DNA of 18,504 bases. Origin: Phycisphaeraceae bacterium. GTDB taxonomy: Bacteria; Planctomycetota; Phycisphaerae; Phycisphaerales; Phycisphaeraceae. The stretch lies in contig JAJDCT010000068.1 of NCBI GenBank assembly GCA_029260695.1, forward strand, positions 1-18,504, in the 5' to 3' direction. The notes beneath the pieces were generated by a model, which saw only the letters and a list, made by a program, of their open reading frames with translations, searched no databases and had not been told where the DNA came from. Of this stretch, positions 1 through 9,100 are shown piece after piece; position 1 is the stretch's first letter; every line of letters starts with the position of its first letter. The position numbers were made by a program, and so were the translations under genes.

Positions 1-131
1 CCTGCATGGACCGTGGCGTGCTGATCAACGCCGTACAGGGCAAAGTCCTTCGGATCGCACCGGCCCTGGTCATCGAGCAGGACGAACTTGACCGGGGGCT
101 GGATGTCCTCGAGGACGTGCTGAAAGGATGA
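1..131 (+). CDS. argD: Acetylornithine aminotransferase, C-terminal end (partial)
   Basis: Only the last 42 codons are inside the window, read in frame from base 3 to the TGA at 129-131. The peptide has the small-domain end typical of class III (PLP, fold type I) aminotransferases of the ArgD group: GVLINAVQGKVLRIAPAL, then a helix in which Glu/Asp and Leu alternate, and the end LEDVLKG. ArgD transfers an amino group between N-acetylornithine and 2-oxoglutarate in cytoplasmic arginine synthesis. The PLP lysine and active-site residues lie outside the window, so another class III member (ornithine or 4-aminobutyrate aminotransferase) is possible. The stop codon overlaps the next start (ATGA), which suggests translational coupling to the lipoprotein gene. 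Confidence 0.75.
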   Translation, partial: CMDRGVLINAVQGKVLRIAPALVIEQDELDRGLDVLEDVLKG

Positions 132-1153
132 TGAACAAACCACACACTCCCCGGGCTATGCTGGCGGTTTTGACCGCCCTGCTTCTGCCGCTGTGCTTGG
201 GTGCCTGCGAGATACCCCCGACCCAGCCGACCGCGAGCATCCTGGATGCAAACCCCGCCGAACAGCCAGACAGCACGGACGCCGCCCAGCAAGACGCAGA
301 CAAACCTACCGCCGACACACCGGTCGGCGCCTTGATCCATCGCATCGACTTGCCGTTGGATGTTTCACTGGACCCAAGTTGGCTTGCGGTTGATGAGTCG
401 ATCGTGCCATTGCGGACACACGGGATGTGGCAAGCCAACGGCCTGCGCATCGGCATACTCAGCGCCGAACAGGCCCCGGATTTTGCCGACACGCTTCCAA
501 GCATCCTCGGCGAATCCCGCGCAAAACTGATCGGGTCGCCCTACCCTTCACCGGTCCGCAGCACGCCCAGGCTGATCCAATCCGTGGCGATCGACCTGAC
601 CGACCCGCCAAAAAACCCAGAGGTGTTCAGGGCCCACGGCGGCCGGCTACAGCTGCTCGTAAAAATCACCCGCGACGAAACCGGACAGGCGTACCTCGAA
701 CTCACACCCCACCATTACAAGCGCAAGGCCGACCTGGTGCCCCGCAGCCCGCTTGAGAAACAACTGGACGGCCAAGTTTTCACGCCACTAACCGCACGCC
801 TACCCTTGACCCCCAACACCGCCGTCATCGTAGGTCTGCACAGGCCCTGGCCAGAACCAAAAGACTCAGCAGATCCAACGCCTGACGAGCAAGACACACC
901 GATTGAAGACGCATCGGCCCAAACGTCGACAGTCAAAACCGGACAAGACCCCGCGCCCGATAGCCCCGAAACCACACCAATAGCCGAAGGCGAAACGGCG
1001 ACGGATGAACAGCCGCCCGACGAAGAAGTAACTCACAACGATCAACCTCAGCCGCCAGCGATCCCAAACCACCTGGGCAGGGCCCTGATGACTGGCAAGC
1101 GCGCAGGCAAAGCGACTCAGGTCCTGATTGTCATCTCAATAATCGAAGATTAG
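128..1153 (+). CDS. Uncharacterised lipoprotein with Pro/Asp-rich linker
   Basis: 341 residues. The N-terminus is a lipoprotein signal: a basic start, a hydrophobic stretch (about residues 11-24) and a lipobox LGAC with Cys27. After a short Pro/Thr/Asp-rich tether (28-65) comes a folded-looking region (about 66-240) with alternating beta-type segments. Residues about 241-312 are low complexity, rich in Asp, Glu, Pro and Thr. The last 28 residues become hydrophobic again (TQVLIVISII), so the acidic linker may be an insertion or a tether to a final strand. I do not recognise a family. Start: ATG at 128, overlapping the aminotransferase stop; a second ATG at 131 is equally possible. Inferred location: anchored to a membrane facing the periplasm. 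The coupling to argD is probably positional, not functional. Confidence 0.75.
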   Translation: MMNKPHTPRAMLAVLTALLLPLCLGACEIPPTQPTASILDANPAEQPDSTDAAQQDADKPTADTPVGALIHRIDLPLDVSLDPSWLAVDESIVPLRTHGMWQANGLRIGILSAEQAPDFADTLPSILGESRAKLIGSPYPSPVRSTPRLIQSVAIDLTDPPKNPEVFRAHGGRLQLLVKITRDETGQAYLELTPHHYKRKADLVPRSPLEKQLDGQVFTPLTARLPLTPNTAVIVGLHRPWPEPKDSADPTPDEQDTPIEDASAQTSTVKTGQDPAPDSPETTPIAEGETATDEQPPDEEVTHNDQPQPPAIPNHLGRALMTGKRAGKATQVLIVISIIED

Positions 1154-1168
1154 AGCGTATCTATCCCT

Positions 1169-1209
1169 ACCGTAGCGCGTGATGTTTAGCAGCCGCGGCC
1201 ACGCGGCGT
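1169..1209. repeat. REP-like dispersed element, copy 1
   Basis: A 41-nt sequence that recurs at 5181-5221 with 37 of 41 positions identical. Its 3' half holds a perfect hairpin: gccgcg (1192-1197), loop gcca, cgcggc (1202-1207). It lies 16 nt after the lipoprotein stop. The form (short, intergenic, palindromic, same orientation in both copies) is that of a REP-type element. No transposase is nearby. Confidence 0.65.
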
Positions 1210-1419
1210 ACCCCAGACGTAATACGGATTCTGCTTGATTCATGGGTGGCAGTTTTTTCCTCAGCCCCCGGCCTTGCCGGTGGGTTGGCCATGATGATGG
1301 GCACGAATTTTAATCGTGATGCGTATAAACGCCAGGGCTAAATCCGTTGGGACAACAATACGGTTTAGTACAAACCTATAGATATACCTGCGATCACGGG
1401 CACGACGTATGTTTACCGC

Positions 1420-2820
1420 TCACCCGTCACCGCCAGCCGGCGGGCCGCCAGGAGGAGAGCCGCCACCGCTTCCACCTTCGCCGCCACCGCCGGAACCTCC
1501 TTCACCGCCTTCGCCACCACCGGGCTTACGCTTACGGCCACGGCGTCTACGCCGGCGCTTACGCTTGCCCGTGGCTTCCTCACCTGGCTTACCCGGTTCG
1601 GACCCGGGGGCCTGGCCTTCGACTGATCCCGAAGGGGTCGGTGCGTTTTTATCTTCAGTCTCGGGGGCCTTGCGTTCGGCCTTCTCACGCTCCGGCCGAC
1701 GTGGCCGCCGCCCCTTACCGCCCTCTTCACCAACGGGCTTGTCCCCGGCCCGGCCCGCGGGCCTACCCCCCGGCCCCCCCGGTCCGCTCGCCCGGCTCGT
1801 CCGTCGGCTATACGACAGCGCCGCCTGCTCTTCCCGCTCCTTCTCGCTCTTGCGGAACTCCGCGGACTCTTCCTTATTCAACGGCCGGATGCTCTCAAGC
1901 GGGTACGCCATCGGCGCGGTCATACCGACCTTCACCAGCACAAGCTGCGTGAGGATCTGCGAGTTCAGCACCAGCCCGATACCGTCCTCGGTCTCGACCA
2001 GCGTCTTGCGGTGCGGCAGCTTCTTACGCAACTCCTCGTAGGTCTTGTCCTCGTAACGCAGGCAGCACATCAGCCGACCACAACGCCCGGAAATCTTCTG
2101 CGGGTCCAGCGTTGCCTTCTGCACCTTCGCCGACCGCATCGATACCGGCTTGAGCACCTTCAAAAAATTCTTGCAGCAGCAATACTGCCCGCACCGCTCA
2201 TAATCGGCGACCAGCCTCGCCTCCTCCCGGTCGTTCACCTGGTGCATCTCGATCCGCGTCTGAAGCTCGCCGGCCAGCATCTTCACCAGGTCCCGGAAGT
2301 CCACCCACTGCTCCGCCGAGTAGTGGATGATGATCCGCTCGCCCCCCAATAGATGTTCGACCTCGATCGGCTTCATCTGCAACTTCAGCTCGCCGACGAA
2401 ACGCCGCGCCATCCGCAGCACCTCCAACTTCCGCCCATCCATCCGCGACTGCTCGTTAAGATCCTCCACCGTCGCCACACGCAGAACCTTCCCGTCGGTC
2501 GTAAACGGGTAGTCCTTCCCCCCCGAGTTCTCGATGTACTTGAGCATGTCCTTCCGCGACACCGCCTTGGAACACCCCGAGTTCGGGCAGGTCGTCGTCA
2601 GCATCTCCCCAAGCTCAGTCCCACGAACGGTCCGGATCACCAGCTTCGAACCGCACCCCGGCTTGGCGTCCCCGTTGTAAGGAAGCTCCGCCACCATCTT
2701 CTGGTACCCGTACCGCACCACCATCGACTTGGGCGCCTCAAGCTTCTCGTAGATCGCGCGATCCTCCCCCCGGAGTTCTTCCTCGAGCATCACCGGCAAC
2801 GGCGTAATAGAACCTGCCAT
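1420..2820 (-). CDS. PSP1 domain protein (RicT/YaaT-like) with basic Gly-rich tail
   Basis: 466 residues from the ATG at 2820, preceded by GGAG about 10 nt upstream. The frame stays open to a GTG at 2865, but that start has no ribosome site. The core is the PSP1 domain: the Cys-rich CGQYCCCKNF (about 210-219) and KISGRCGRLMCCLRYE (about 242-257) are the family hallmark. In Bacillus, RicT (YaaT) acts with RicA and RicF as an Fe-S containing complex that adjusts mRNA processing by RNase Y. Whether that holds in planctomycetes is unknown. An N-terminal part with four more cysteines (about residues 56-83) precedes the core. From about residue 330 the protein is low complexity: acidic/basic repeats, an Arg/Lys run (about 420-433) and a Gly/Glu/Pro end, suggestive of an RNA-contacting disordered tail. 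No other ric gene is in the window. Confidence 0.9.
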   Translation of the reverse strand: MAGSITPLPVMLEEELRGEDRAIYEKLEAPKSMVVRYGYQKMVAELPYNGDAKPGCGSKLVIRTVRGTELGEMLTTTCPNSGCSKAVSRKDMLKYIENSGGKDYPFTTDGKVLRVATVEDLNEQSRMDGRKLEVLRMARRFVGELKLQMKPIEVEHLLGGERIIIHYSAEQWVDFRDLVKMLAGELQTRIEMHQVNDREEARLVADYERCGQYCCCKNFLKVLKPVSMRSAKVQKATLDPQKISGRCGRLMCCLRYEDKTYEELRKKLPHRKTLVETEDGIGLVLNSQILTQLVLVKVGMTAPMAYPLESIRPLNKEESAEFRKSEKEREEQAALSYSRRTSRASGPGGPGGRPAGRAGDKPVGEEGGKGRRPRRPEREKAERKAPETEDKNAPTPSGSVEGQAPGSEPGKPGEEATGKRKRRRRRRGRKRKPGGGEGGEGGSGGGGEGGSGGGSPPGGPPAGGDG

Positions 2821-3013
2821 GTTAAATCGACTCCGTGTAACGACCGCCCGCGCATAGAACCGCACGGAACGCCCATCAAACCTAAATCATGTCACCGGGA
2901 GGGTTTTTATAAGCCCCACGCCAGCCCGGCGCCGCGCAGGGGTCCATACACGAAGTCACAGATATGGTAATCGCCCCCACCCACTCCGGCAAGCCTCCCC
3001 GTTTAGCGGCGGA

Positions 3014-3241
3014 TCAAAGATCCTCGCGTTGCTTTTTACGCGATGCAATCAAACCATTCATAAAAATAATGGCCACGCAACACCATACGGCTACTAACGC
3101 CGAATAACCCACCCAATTAGGAAGCCTACTCAACCAATGATCTTCAACGCCCATGAGTCGAGATAGTGTCGCGAAAGCCATAGACACTAAACAGACACTC
3201 ATCACAGCAACGATGAGGCGAATTGTCCAAGTAGGTAGCAT
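3014..3241 (-). CDS. Small two-helix membrane protein, uncharacterised
   Basis: 75 residues with two hydrophobic segments (about 7-28 and 45-65) separated by a polar loop, and a strongly charged end (RKKQREDL) that should stay in the cytoplasm by the positive-inside rule. It begins with ATG but I see no clear Shine-Dalgarno site. It lies 51 nt downstream of metF on the same strand, so it could be read from the same transcript. Its base composition is visibly less G+C-rich than its neighbours. No family is recognised. The clean topology favours a real gene over a chance frame, but this is not secure. Confidence 0.5.
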   Translation of the reverse strand: MLPTWTIRLIVAVMSVCLVSMAFATLSRLMGVEDHWLSRLPNWVGYSALVAVWCCVAIIFMNGLIASRKKQREDL

Positions 3242-3292
3242 TACAATGACTCGAACAGGCTAATCACAGGATGATAAGTGACTGGAAAGTAT

Positions 3293-4210
3293 CTATCCCC
3301 GCAGCGCCGCGCTATCGCTCGCCCCGAGATTCAGGAAGATCTGCCGCGTCGCATCGGATTGGTTCAGCGTGTAGAAGTGGATGCCGGCGACGTGGTGGTC
3401 TAAGAGGTCTCGGCACTGCTCGGTGGCCCAGTGGATCCCGACGCGCTTGACGGCCTCGGTGTCCGAGCCGGCGCGGTGGATGGACCTTAAGAGCGGCGCG
3501 GGGAAGCGGGAGCCGGCGGACAGCTCGGCCATCCGGCTCATCCCCTTGGCGCTGGTGATCGGCATGATCCCCGCCACGATCGGGACCGTGATCCCCGCCA
3601 ACTCGCAGCGCTCGCGGAAGTCGTAGAAGTCGTGGTTGTCAAAGAACAGTTGCGTGCAGATGTAGTCCGCCCCGGCGTCGACCTTCTGCTTGAGGTAGTC
3701 CATCTCGATCAGGCGGTTGGGCGTGCCTGGGTGCCCTTCGGGGAAGCCGGCGACTCCGATCCCGAACCCTCTGGGGTCCGGGTGGACACCGCTCTCGTTA
3801 AAAGTCTTGATAAACCGGACCAGGTCCGCGGCCTGTTGGAAGGCGTCTTTGGCCTTGTCGTACCCTTTCACGTCCGCCGGCGGATCACCGCCCAGCGCCA
3901 GGATGTTGCTGATGCCGTGCTCGGCGTAGCGTTCCAGGATCGCCTGGATGTCCGCCTGCTGGTGGCAGACACACGTCAGGTGCGGGATCGTCGTGACGTG
4001 CAGCTCCTTGCGGGCACGCACGACCAGGTCGTGGGTCAGGTCACGCGTCGAACCCCCGGCCCCGTAGGTCACCGACACGAACGACGGCTTAAGCGGCTCC
4101 AGCTCACGGATCGCGTGGTACAGCCGATCTGACGACGCGGGGGTCTTCGGCGGGAAAAACTCGAACGAGAACGTCGGGGAGCTTGCCTGAAATATGTCCG
4201 TGATATGCAT
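3293..4210 (-). CDS. metF: Methylenetetrahydrofolate reductase
   Basis: 305 residues, the usual length of bacterial MetF. The enzyme reduces 5,10-methylene-THF to 5-methyl-THF with FAD and a nicotinamide donor, supplying the methyl group for methionine synthesis in the cytoplasm. Visible signs: SFEFFPPKTP near the N-terminus, with the catalytic Glu17; VTYGAGGSTR (48-57); ILALGGDPP (103-111), with Asp109 at the flavin/folate site; and GADYICTQLFFDN, typical of the TIM barrel. The ATG at 4210 has an AGGAT site about 8 nt upstream. The gene is divergent from the glycosyltransferase. I see no riboswitch in the roughly 75-nt spacer, so methionine control through a SAM riboswitch is unlikely here. 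Confidence 0.96.
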   Translation of the reverse strand: MHITDIFQASSPTFSFEFFPPKTPASSDRLYHAIRELEPLKPSFVSVTYGAGGSTRDLTHDLVVRARKELHVTTIPHLTCVCHQQADIQAILERYAEHGISNILALGGDPPADVKGYDKAKDAFQQAADLVRFIKTFNESGVHPDPRGFGIGVAGFPEGHPGTPNRLIEMDYLKQKVDAGADYICTQLFFDNHDFYDFRERCELAGITVPIVAGIMPITSAKGMSRMAELSAGSRFPAPLLRSIHRAGSDTEAVKRVGIHWATEQCRDLLDHHVAGIHFYTLNQSDATRQIFLNLGASDSAALRG

Positions 4211-4282
4211 TGTTGACTATCCTAGCATCCACCCCCCACGGATGCCCACCGAAAGCGTGTCCGGCCAACAGGACAGCCGTGC

Positions 4283-5032
4283 GTGATTTGCCCCCGATAC
4301 CGTATGAATGACACGACACCCCCCAGCATCGACCTGATCGTGCCCGCACGCAACGAGGAAACGAACATCGTAGCCATGCTCGAGGCGTTGCCCAAGGGGT
4401 ACTTCCGGCATGTGATCGTCGCGGACAACGGCTCGACCGACCGGACGGCCGACCTGGCCCGGGAACACGGCGCGACCGTCGTTCACGAATCCCAGCCGGG
4501 CTACGGGGCCGCCTGCCAGGCGGGGCTGAGCTGGATCGACCGGCTGGGTGCCGACGACGCGCCCGACGCGGTGGCGTTCCTGGACGCCGACCTGGCCGAC
4601 GACCCCGCCGAGCTACCCCGCTTATGTGAGCCGATCACTGACGGGCTGGCCGACATGACTATCGGGACACGGATCAACCTGGCCCAACCCGGGGCCCTGG
4701 ACCCGCACCAGAAATTCGGGAATTGGCTGGCGTGCAGGCTGATCGCTGCCGCAACCGGCAAGCGATACAAGGACCTGGGCCCGATGCGAGCCCTGAGTTG
4801 GCAAGCCGTCGAAGCACTGGATATGCAGGACCGGACCTGGGGCTGGACCGTCGAGATGCAGTTCAAAGCAGCCCGGCAAAAACTGCGCGTCGTCGAGATG
4901 GACGTCCCCTACCGCAAACGACGGTCCGGCAAGAGTAAGATCTCCGGATCACTGATGGGTAGCGCCAAAGCAGGGACGAAGATCATTTCCACCATCTTCA
5001 GCCTGTGGTGGGCCGACAAGACCCGCCCATAA
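4283..5032 (+). CDS. Family 2 glycosyltransferase (polyprenyl-phosphate type)
   Basis: 249 residues from GTG 4283, or 242 from ATG 4304. An AGGA nine bases before the GTG favours the longer form, while the ATG sits just before the usual GT2 beginning; both should be considered. GT-A fold signs (ATG numbering): DLIVPARNEE at the N-terminus, ADNGSTD (40-46) for nucleotide binding, and the metal-binding DADL (94-97). The C-terminal part with ERT-like DRTWGWTVEMQ and YRKRRSGKSKISG is typical of the group that transfers sugar from UDP- or GDP-sugar to dolichol- or undecaprenyl-phosphate. There is no C-terminal membrane helix pair, so it is probably a peripheral enzyme at the inner membrane. Sugar specificity cannot be read. 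No other glycan genes are nearby. Confidence 0.9.
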   Translation: MICPRYRMNDTTPPSIDLIVPARNEETNIVAMLEALPKGYFRHVIVADNGSTDRTADLAREHGATVVHESQPGYGAACQAGLSWIDRLGADDAPDAVAFLDADLADDPAELPRLCEPITDGLADMTIGTRINLAQPGALDPHQKFGNWLACRLIAAATGKRYKDLGPMRALSWQAVEALDMQDRTWGWTVEMQFKAARQKLRVVEMDVPYRKRRSGKSKISGSLMGSAKAGTKIISTIFSLWWADKTRP

Positions 5033-5180
5033 TCCACACCCAGCGCCCCAAAGCCAACACGCCTCACCAACACACCAATCCCTGTCTCCTGACACCCACA
5101 CCCTCAAGCCCCCATTCCCACACCGACCGCAATCGCCGCTGGCACTTACTTAGAAACACAGCTAGCGCGGTTTAATTTTG

Positions 5181-5221
5181 ACCGTAGCCCGTGAGGTTTA
5201 GCCGCTGCGGCCACGCGGCGT
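5181..5221. repeat. REP-like dispersed element, copy 2
   Basis: Same 41-nt element as at 1169-1209, same orientation, four substitutions. The hairpin is kept: gctgcg (5204-5209), loop gcca, cgcggc (5214-5219), with one change that leaves a G-U pair. A change in the stem that still pairs hints at selection on structure, but a single case is weak evidence. Confidence 0.65.
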
Positions 5222-5376
5222 TCTCTCCGCCTTAAACGACCACCTGAACCGCTATCCCAATGCTACGGACAAGGTGAACCTGTTCTAGATACCGCCACAA
5301 GCACTCAAAAACCCGACGGGTCGAGACAAACACACATAAAATCAATTATAAATTATATTTATTTCATGCCTCAATT

Positions 5377-5402
5377 AAAAAGGGACACCGTTAGGTGTCC
5401 CT
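5377..5402 (-). terminator. Rho-independent terminator of the DUF2203 gene
   Basis: Perfect 9-bp stem agggacacc / ggtgtccct with a 4-nt loop, followed on the minus strand by a run of five T and then aatt. It begins 39 nt after the DUF2203 stop, in the correct orientation. Confidence 0.85.
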
Positions 5403-5441
5403 GATAAGTCGATCGGGTTGCCTGCCGGGATATTGCCCGGG

Positions 5442-5873
5442 TCAGACCTGCTGCTTTTCCAGCATGGTCACCGACTGGCGGCCGGCCAGGCCGGCGTCGA
5501 CCTCGTGCCAATGTCCGATATCCGATTCGCCACGCTTCCAACACAGCAGGACGTCCCGGCCCTCGTGAGTCGCGGGGAAGTCGACCAGACCCAGCTCAAA
5601 ATCCTTCAATTCAACGCCAACCGCGTGAAGTTCGTCGACCAACTCGCTTAGGCGGTCCATCGTCGCTTCGTACTCTTTCTCGGTATCCGTTTCCGGGCCC
5701 CCGGGCCGATCGGCACCGCGCCGCAGCTCGATGATCCGGGCGTAGACCTGCGTGATATCCTCCACGACCCGTGAAACGTAGGGCAGGGCACTATTGGCCT
5801 GGGCCAAGGTGAAGCACTTCTTGTCCGCGTCGAGGGTCAGGGGCGTCGAGATGGATACGTTTTCAGTCGGCAT
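5442..5873 (-). CDS. DUF2203 family protein
   Basis: 143 residues from the ATG at 5873. The open frame extends 19 codons further upstream, but the DUF2203 core begins soon after MPTENVS, and the upstream part reads like a leader. The family pattern is clear: CFTLAQANSALPYV near the N-terminus, a long charged helical middle, and GVELKDFELGLVDFPA followed by GRDVLLCWKRGE and IGHWHEVDAGLAGRQ at the end. The family is short, helical and cytoplasmic, of unknown function. The gene seems to be a single transcription unit, with its own terminator 39 nt downstream and a long spacer upstream. A TTGACT lies in that spacer, but no good -10 is found at the right distance. Confidence 0.88.
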   Translation of the reverse strand: MPTENVSISTPLTLDADKKCFTLAQANSALPYVSRVVEDITQVYARIIELRRGADRPGGPETDTEKEYEATMDRLSELVDELHAVGVELKDFELGLVDFPATHEGRDVLLCWKRGESDIGHWHEVDAGLAGRQSVTMLEKQQV

Positions 5874-6146
5874 GGTTTTTCCCATCTGGTATGTATGAAT
5901 CATTAGGCCAAAAACCAACAAGTCAAGCACAAACGGGCTTCTTTTTGAGCACGCCGTAACCGACTGCGGGGCCCGGCGTCGTGTGGACCGGCGATCCTTA
6001 CAGACCTGCCCAGCCCAGACGAGACGCCTTCCCGCCCCTCAACTATCGGCGCAAACCAGAGGCCATATTCAAAAACAGACCCGGGTCTTTGCGAAGTTTC
6101 AGGTTCGATAATCTTTACGCCGGCGCACCCAAAACAGCAGGTATGA

Positions 6147-9100
6147 TCAGAACGATCGCGCAGAATCCGCCAAGCCCTTGCCTTCGTGCGGGAAAAAATA
6201 TTGCCTCAGATCCAGCACCAGGCTGAACAGCAGCGGCACCACGATCAGCGTGAACAACGTCGAGACGACCAGCCCACCGACCACCACGCTGCCCAGGCCT
6301 TTATATAACTCGCTGCCTGAGCCGGGCATGAGCACAAGCGGAAGCATCCCGCAGACGCTGGTCGCGGTGGTCATGAAGATCGGCCGGATGCGCGAGCGGA
6401 CCGACTCACGGATCGCCTCACGCGCCGGCATCACCCCGGCCGTGTCGCCCTCCCCTTCCCCGACTCCCCGCATGAAGTTCAACGCCTGGTGCACAATCAG
6501 GATCGCGTTGTTCACCACAATCCCGATCAGGATCACAAACCCCAGCATCGTCAGGGTGTCCAGTTGTTGGGTATCGTCGACCGCGTGGACCAGTGCCAGC
6601 CCGATGAAGCCCCCGATCGTCGCCAGCGGGACGCTGAACATGATGACCATGGGGTAGAGGAAGCTCTCAAACAACGCCGCCATCAGCAGAAACGTCACCA
6701 GCAGGGCCAGGAACATCCGACTGGTCAGTAGGCTATAGAAGCTTTCGCTGGACCAGCCGTGCCATTCCCCCAGCAGTGCCGCCCGGACCTGGGTGAGCTT
6801 GTCCGCCGTGCCGGAGAGGGTGACCGAGCCCTGGACAGACAGATCGCCATCATCTTTCATCCGGTCGATGGTCGCCTGGACCTCCCGGGTCATCTGCTCA
6901 AGCGGCACGCCCTCGGGGGCGCTCAGCGATAGCTTCACCGCCCGCTGGTAGTTGATCCGCAGGATCTGCTGGGGCGACTGCGTCTGGACCACATCAGCAA
7001 CATGGGACAACGGCACGATCCCAGGCTCGCCATCCCGGTCGTGATAGGCGATCGGCACCATCTCCAGCGAGTCCGAGTCAAGCGGCAGGTCCGGATGCCG
7101 GATCAGTAAGAGATCGACATTGTCCCCGTCCATGCGGTAGTCGCCGATAGTCACCCCGTCGACAAGCCCCTGCACCGCCATCCCCAGTGCGCCGGCCTGG
7201 ATACCCAAGGCACTTGACTTGACGAAGTCGACCCGCAGCTGCGCCTCCCGGCCGGGCTTGTCGTAGTTACCCGGTTCGGGACTGACCATGTACATAGACT
7301 TGAATTCGTCCTCAAGTGCCATAGCGTCCTGCCGGATCAGATCCAAGTCTGCGCCGATAACCTCGATGTCGATCGTATTCCCTCCGAGCAGATCTCGTCC
7401 GAACAGCCCCTGTTGAGCCGCCAACCCCATGGAAGCCGGGACCCCCGAGCCCGCCCACATCAATAAACCTCCGATCGGCCCGACGTTCTGATCGTCCGCG
7501 CTCATCGCGCCGTAGAACACCGATCCAAATGACACGAAAAAGAAGTTACTGATCGGCGGGATATCCAACACCGGCTGATGTGAAAACGGGTGTATCACCG
7601 GCGGCAGTTCACCCTTGTCTGTCAAAGCGCCCAAGTCCGCCTGCGTCTTGGCTTGCCAATACGGCTTAAGCCTCGCCTCCATGTGCTCGCCGATCTTGCT
7701 GTTCTGATCGATGTTGTACCCCGGAGGCGTCCGCATGATCCCAAACACCAGGTTCTTGTTACCCGCAGGCAGGTAGCTGGTCGGCGGCATCAACAACCAG
7801 GCGCCGCCCAACGACAGCACCGTCATCACCGCGACCACCGCCACACGCTGAAACACGCGCCCAGCGGTCGGCGCGGTCATCCGGTAGATCAGCTCGGCGT
7901 ACCACCCGGTCACCGCAGTCAAGATGCCTGTCAACCCGAACAGCCCCCGGGCACGCTCCTTGAACGAGCCCGTATCGGGTTCATCATCGTGGGCTTTAAG
8001 ATACCGGGCCGACGCCGTGGGGATCACCGACACCGAAACAATCAGCGACAGGATCACCGCCGCGCAGATCGCGATCGCGATGTCACGGAACAACTGCCCC
8101 GCCTCCTCCTCCATGAAGATCACCGGGACAAACACCGCCACCGTCGTCAGCGTCGACGCCAGGATCGCGCCCCAGACCTCCCGCGCCGCCTCGTACGCCG
8201 CCACCCTCACCGGCTTGCCCATCGACAGGTGCCGATCGATGTTTTCGAGCACCACGATCGCCGCGTCCACCACCATCCCCACAGCGAAAGCAAGCCCCGC
8301 CAAACTGATCACGTTCAGGTTACGCCCCGCCACCGTCATCACCACGAACGTCCCCACGATCGAGATCGGGATCGACATCGCCACCACCACCGTCGGCCGA
8401 ATCGTCCGCAGGAATAAAAGCAACACAAGCCCGGCAAGCGTCCCGCCCAGCCAGAGGTTGTTGCTCACCAGTGCGATCGCCTGCTCGATGTAATCCGTCT
8501 CATCGTAAACCTGCACCATCTTCAGCTTCGGGCCCAGCGTCGGGAGGATGTCGCGGTTGATCACCTCGATCCGTTTGTGTACCTCGGCCATCACGCTCAT
8601 CACGTTCGAGCCGGCCTCGCGGAAGATCGGCAACGCCAGGCCGGGCTCGCCCCTGGAACGCACGAACGACCGACGCTTCTCCAGTGTCTCCTCCACATCG
8701 CCAAGGTCCCGGACACGCACAGGCCCCGAGTCGGTGTCCATCACCACCGTGTTCAACACGTCCTCGACGTTGTCGTACTGCGCGACCGTCCGCACACGGA
8801 TGTCAAGCCGGCCCTCGGGCAACTCCCCGGCAGACACGTTGACGTTCTCGCCCTGAATCGCACCAACCAGCGTGTTAAACGTCACGCCACGCTGGGCCAA
8901 CTCACGCGGGTCGATCTGGATATGTACCTGACGATCGCGGCCGCCGTAGACGTTCACCTGTGTCACGCCTTCGATGGTTTCAAGGAACGGCTTGACCCGG
9001 TCCTCGACCTGATCGCCGATACTTTCTACATCGAACCCCGGCTCGTCGCTGGTGATGATCAGCCAGGCGATCGCCTTCTCGCCGTCGGTCTCGCCCGTGG

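Larger units (their letters stand above)
5033..5441. other. Gene-free stretch between glycosyltransferase and DUF2203 genes
   Basis: It holds the second REP-like element (5181-5221), an A+T-rich segment (about 5335-5380) and the terminator of the DUF2203 gene (5377-5402). I see no open frame with coding character and no RNA gene. Confidence 0.6.

Noticed and set aside
1264..1284. G+C-rich hairpin ccggc-ctt-gccgg as terminator of the PSP1 gene
   Set aside because: On the minus strand it is followed by ctgaggaaaaaa, not by T; on the plus strand the T-run comes before it.
1409..2041. A 210-codon Pro/Arg-rich plus-strand frame resembling a proline-rich protein
   Set aside because: It is the complement of the Gly/Arg-rich tail of the PSP1 protein, which has clear family motifs in its core.
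7590..8417. A 275-codon plus-strand frame
   Set aside because: Antisense to the permease, with an extreme Arg/His composition typical of a shadow frame in G+C-rich DNA.
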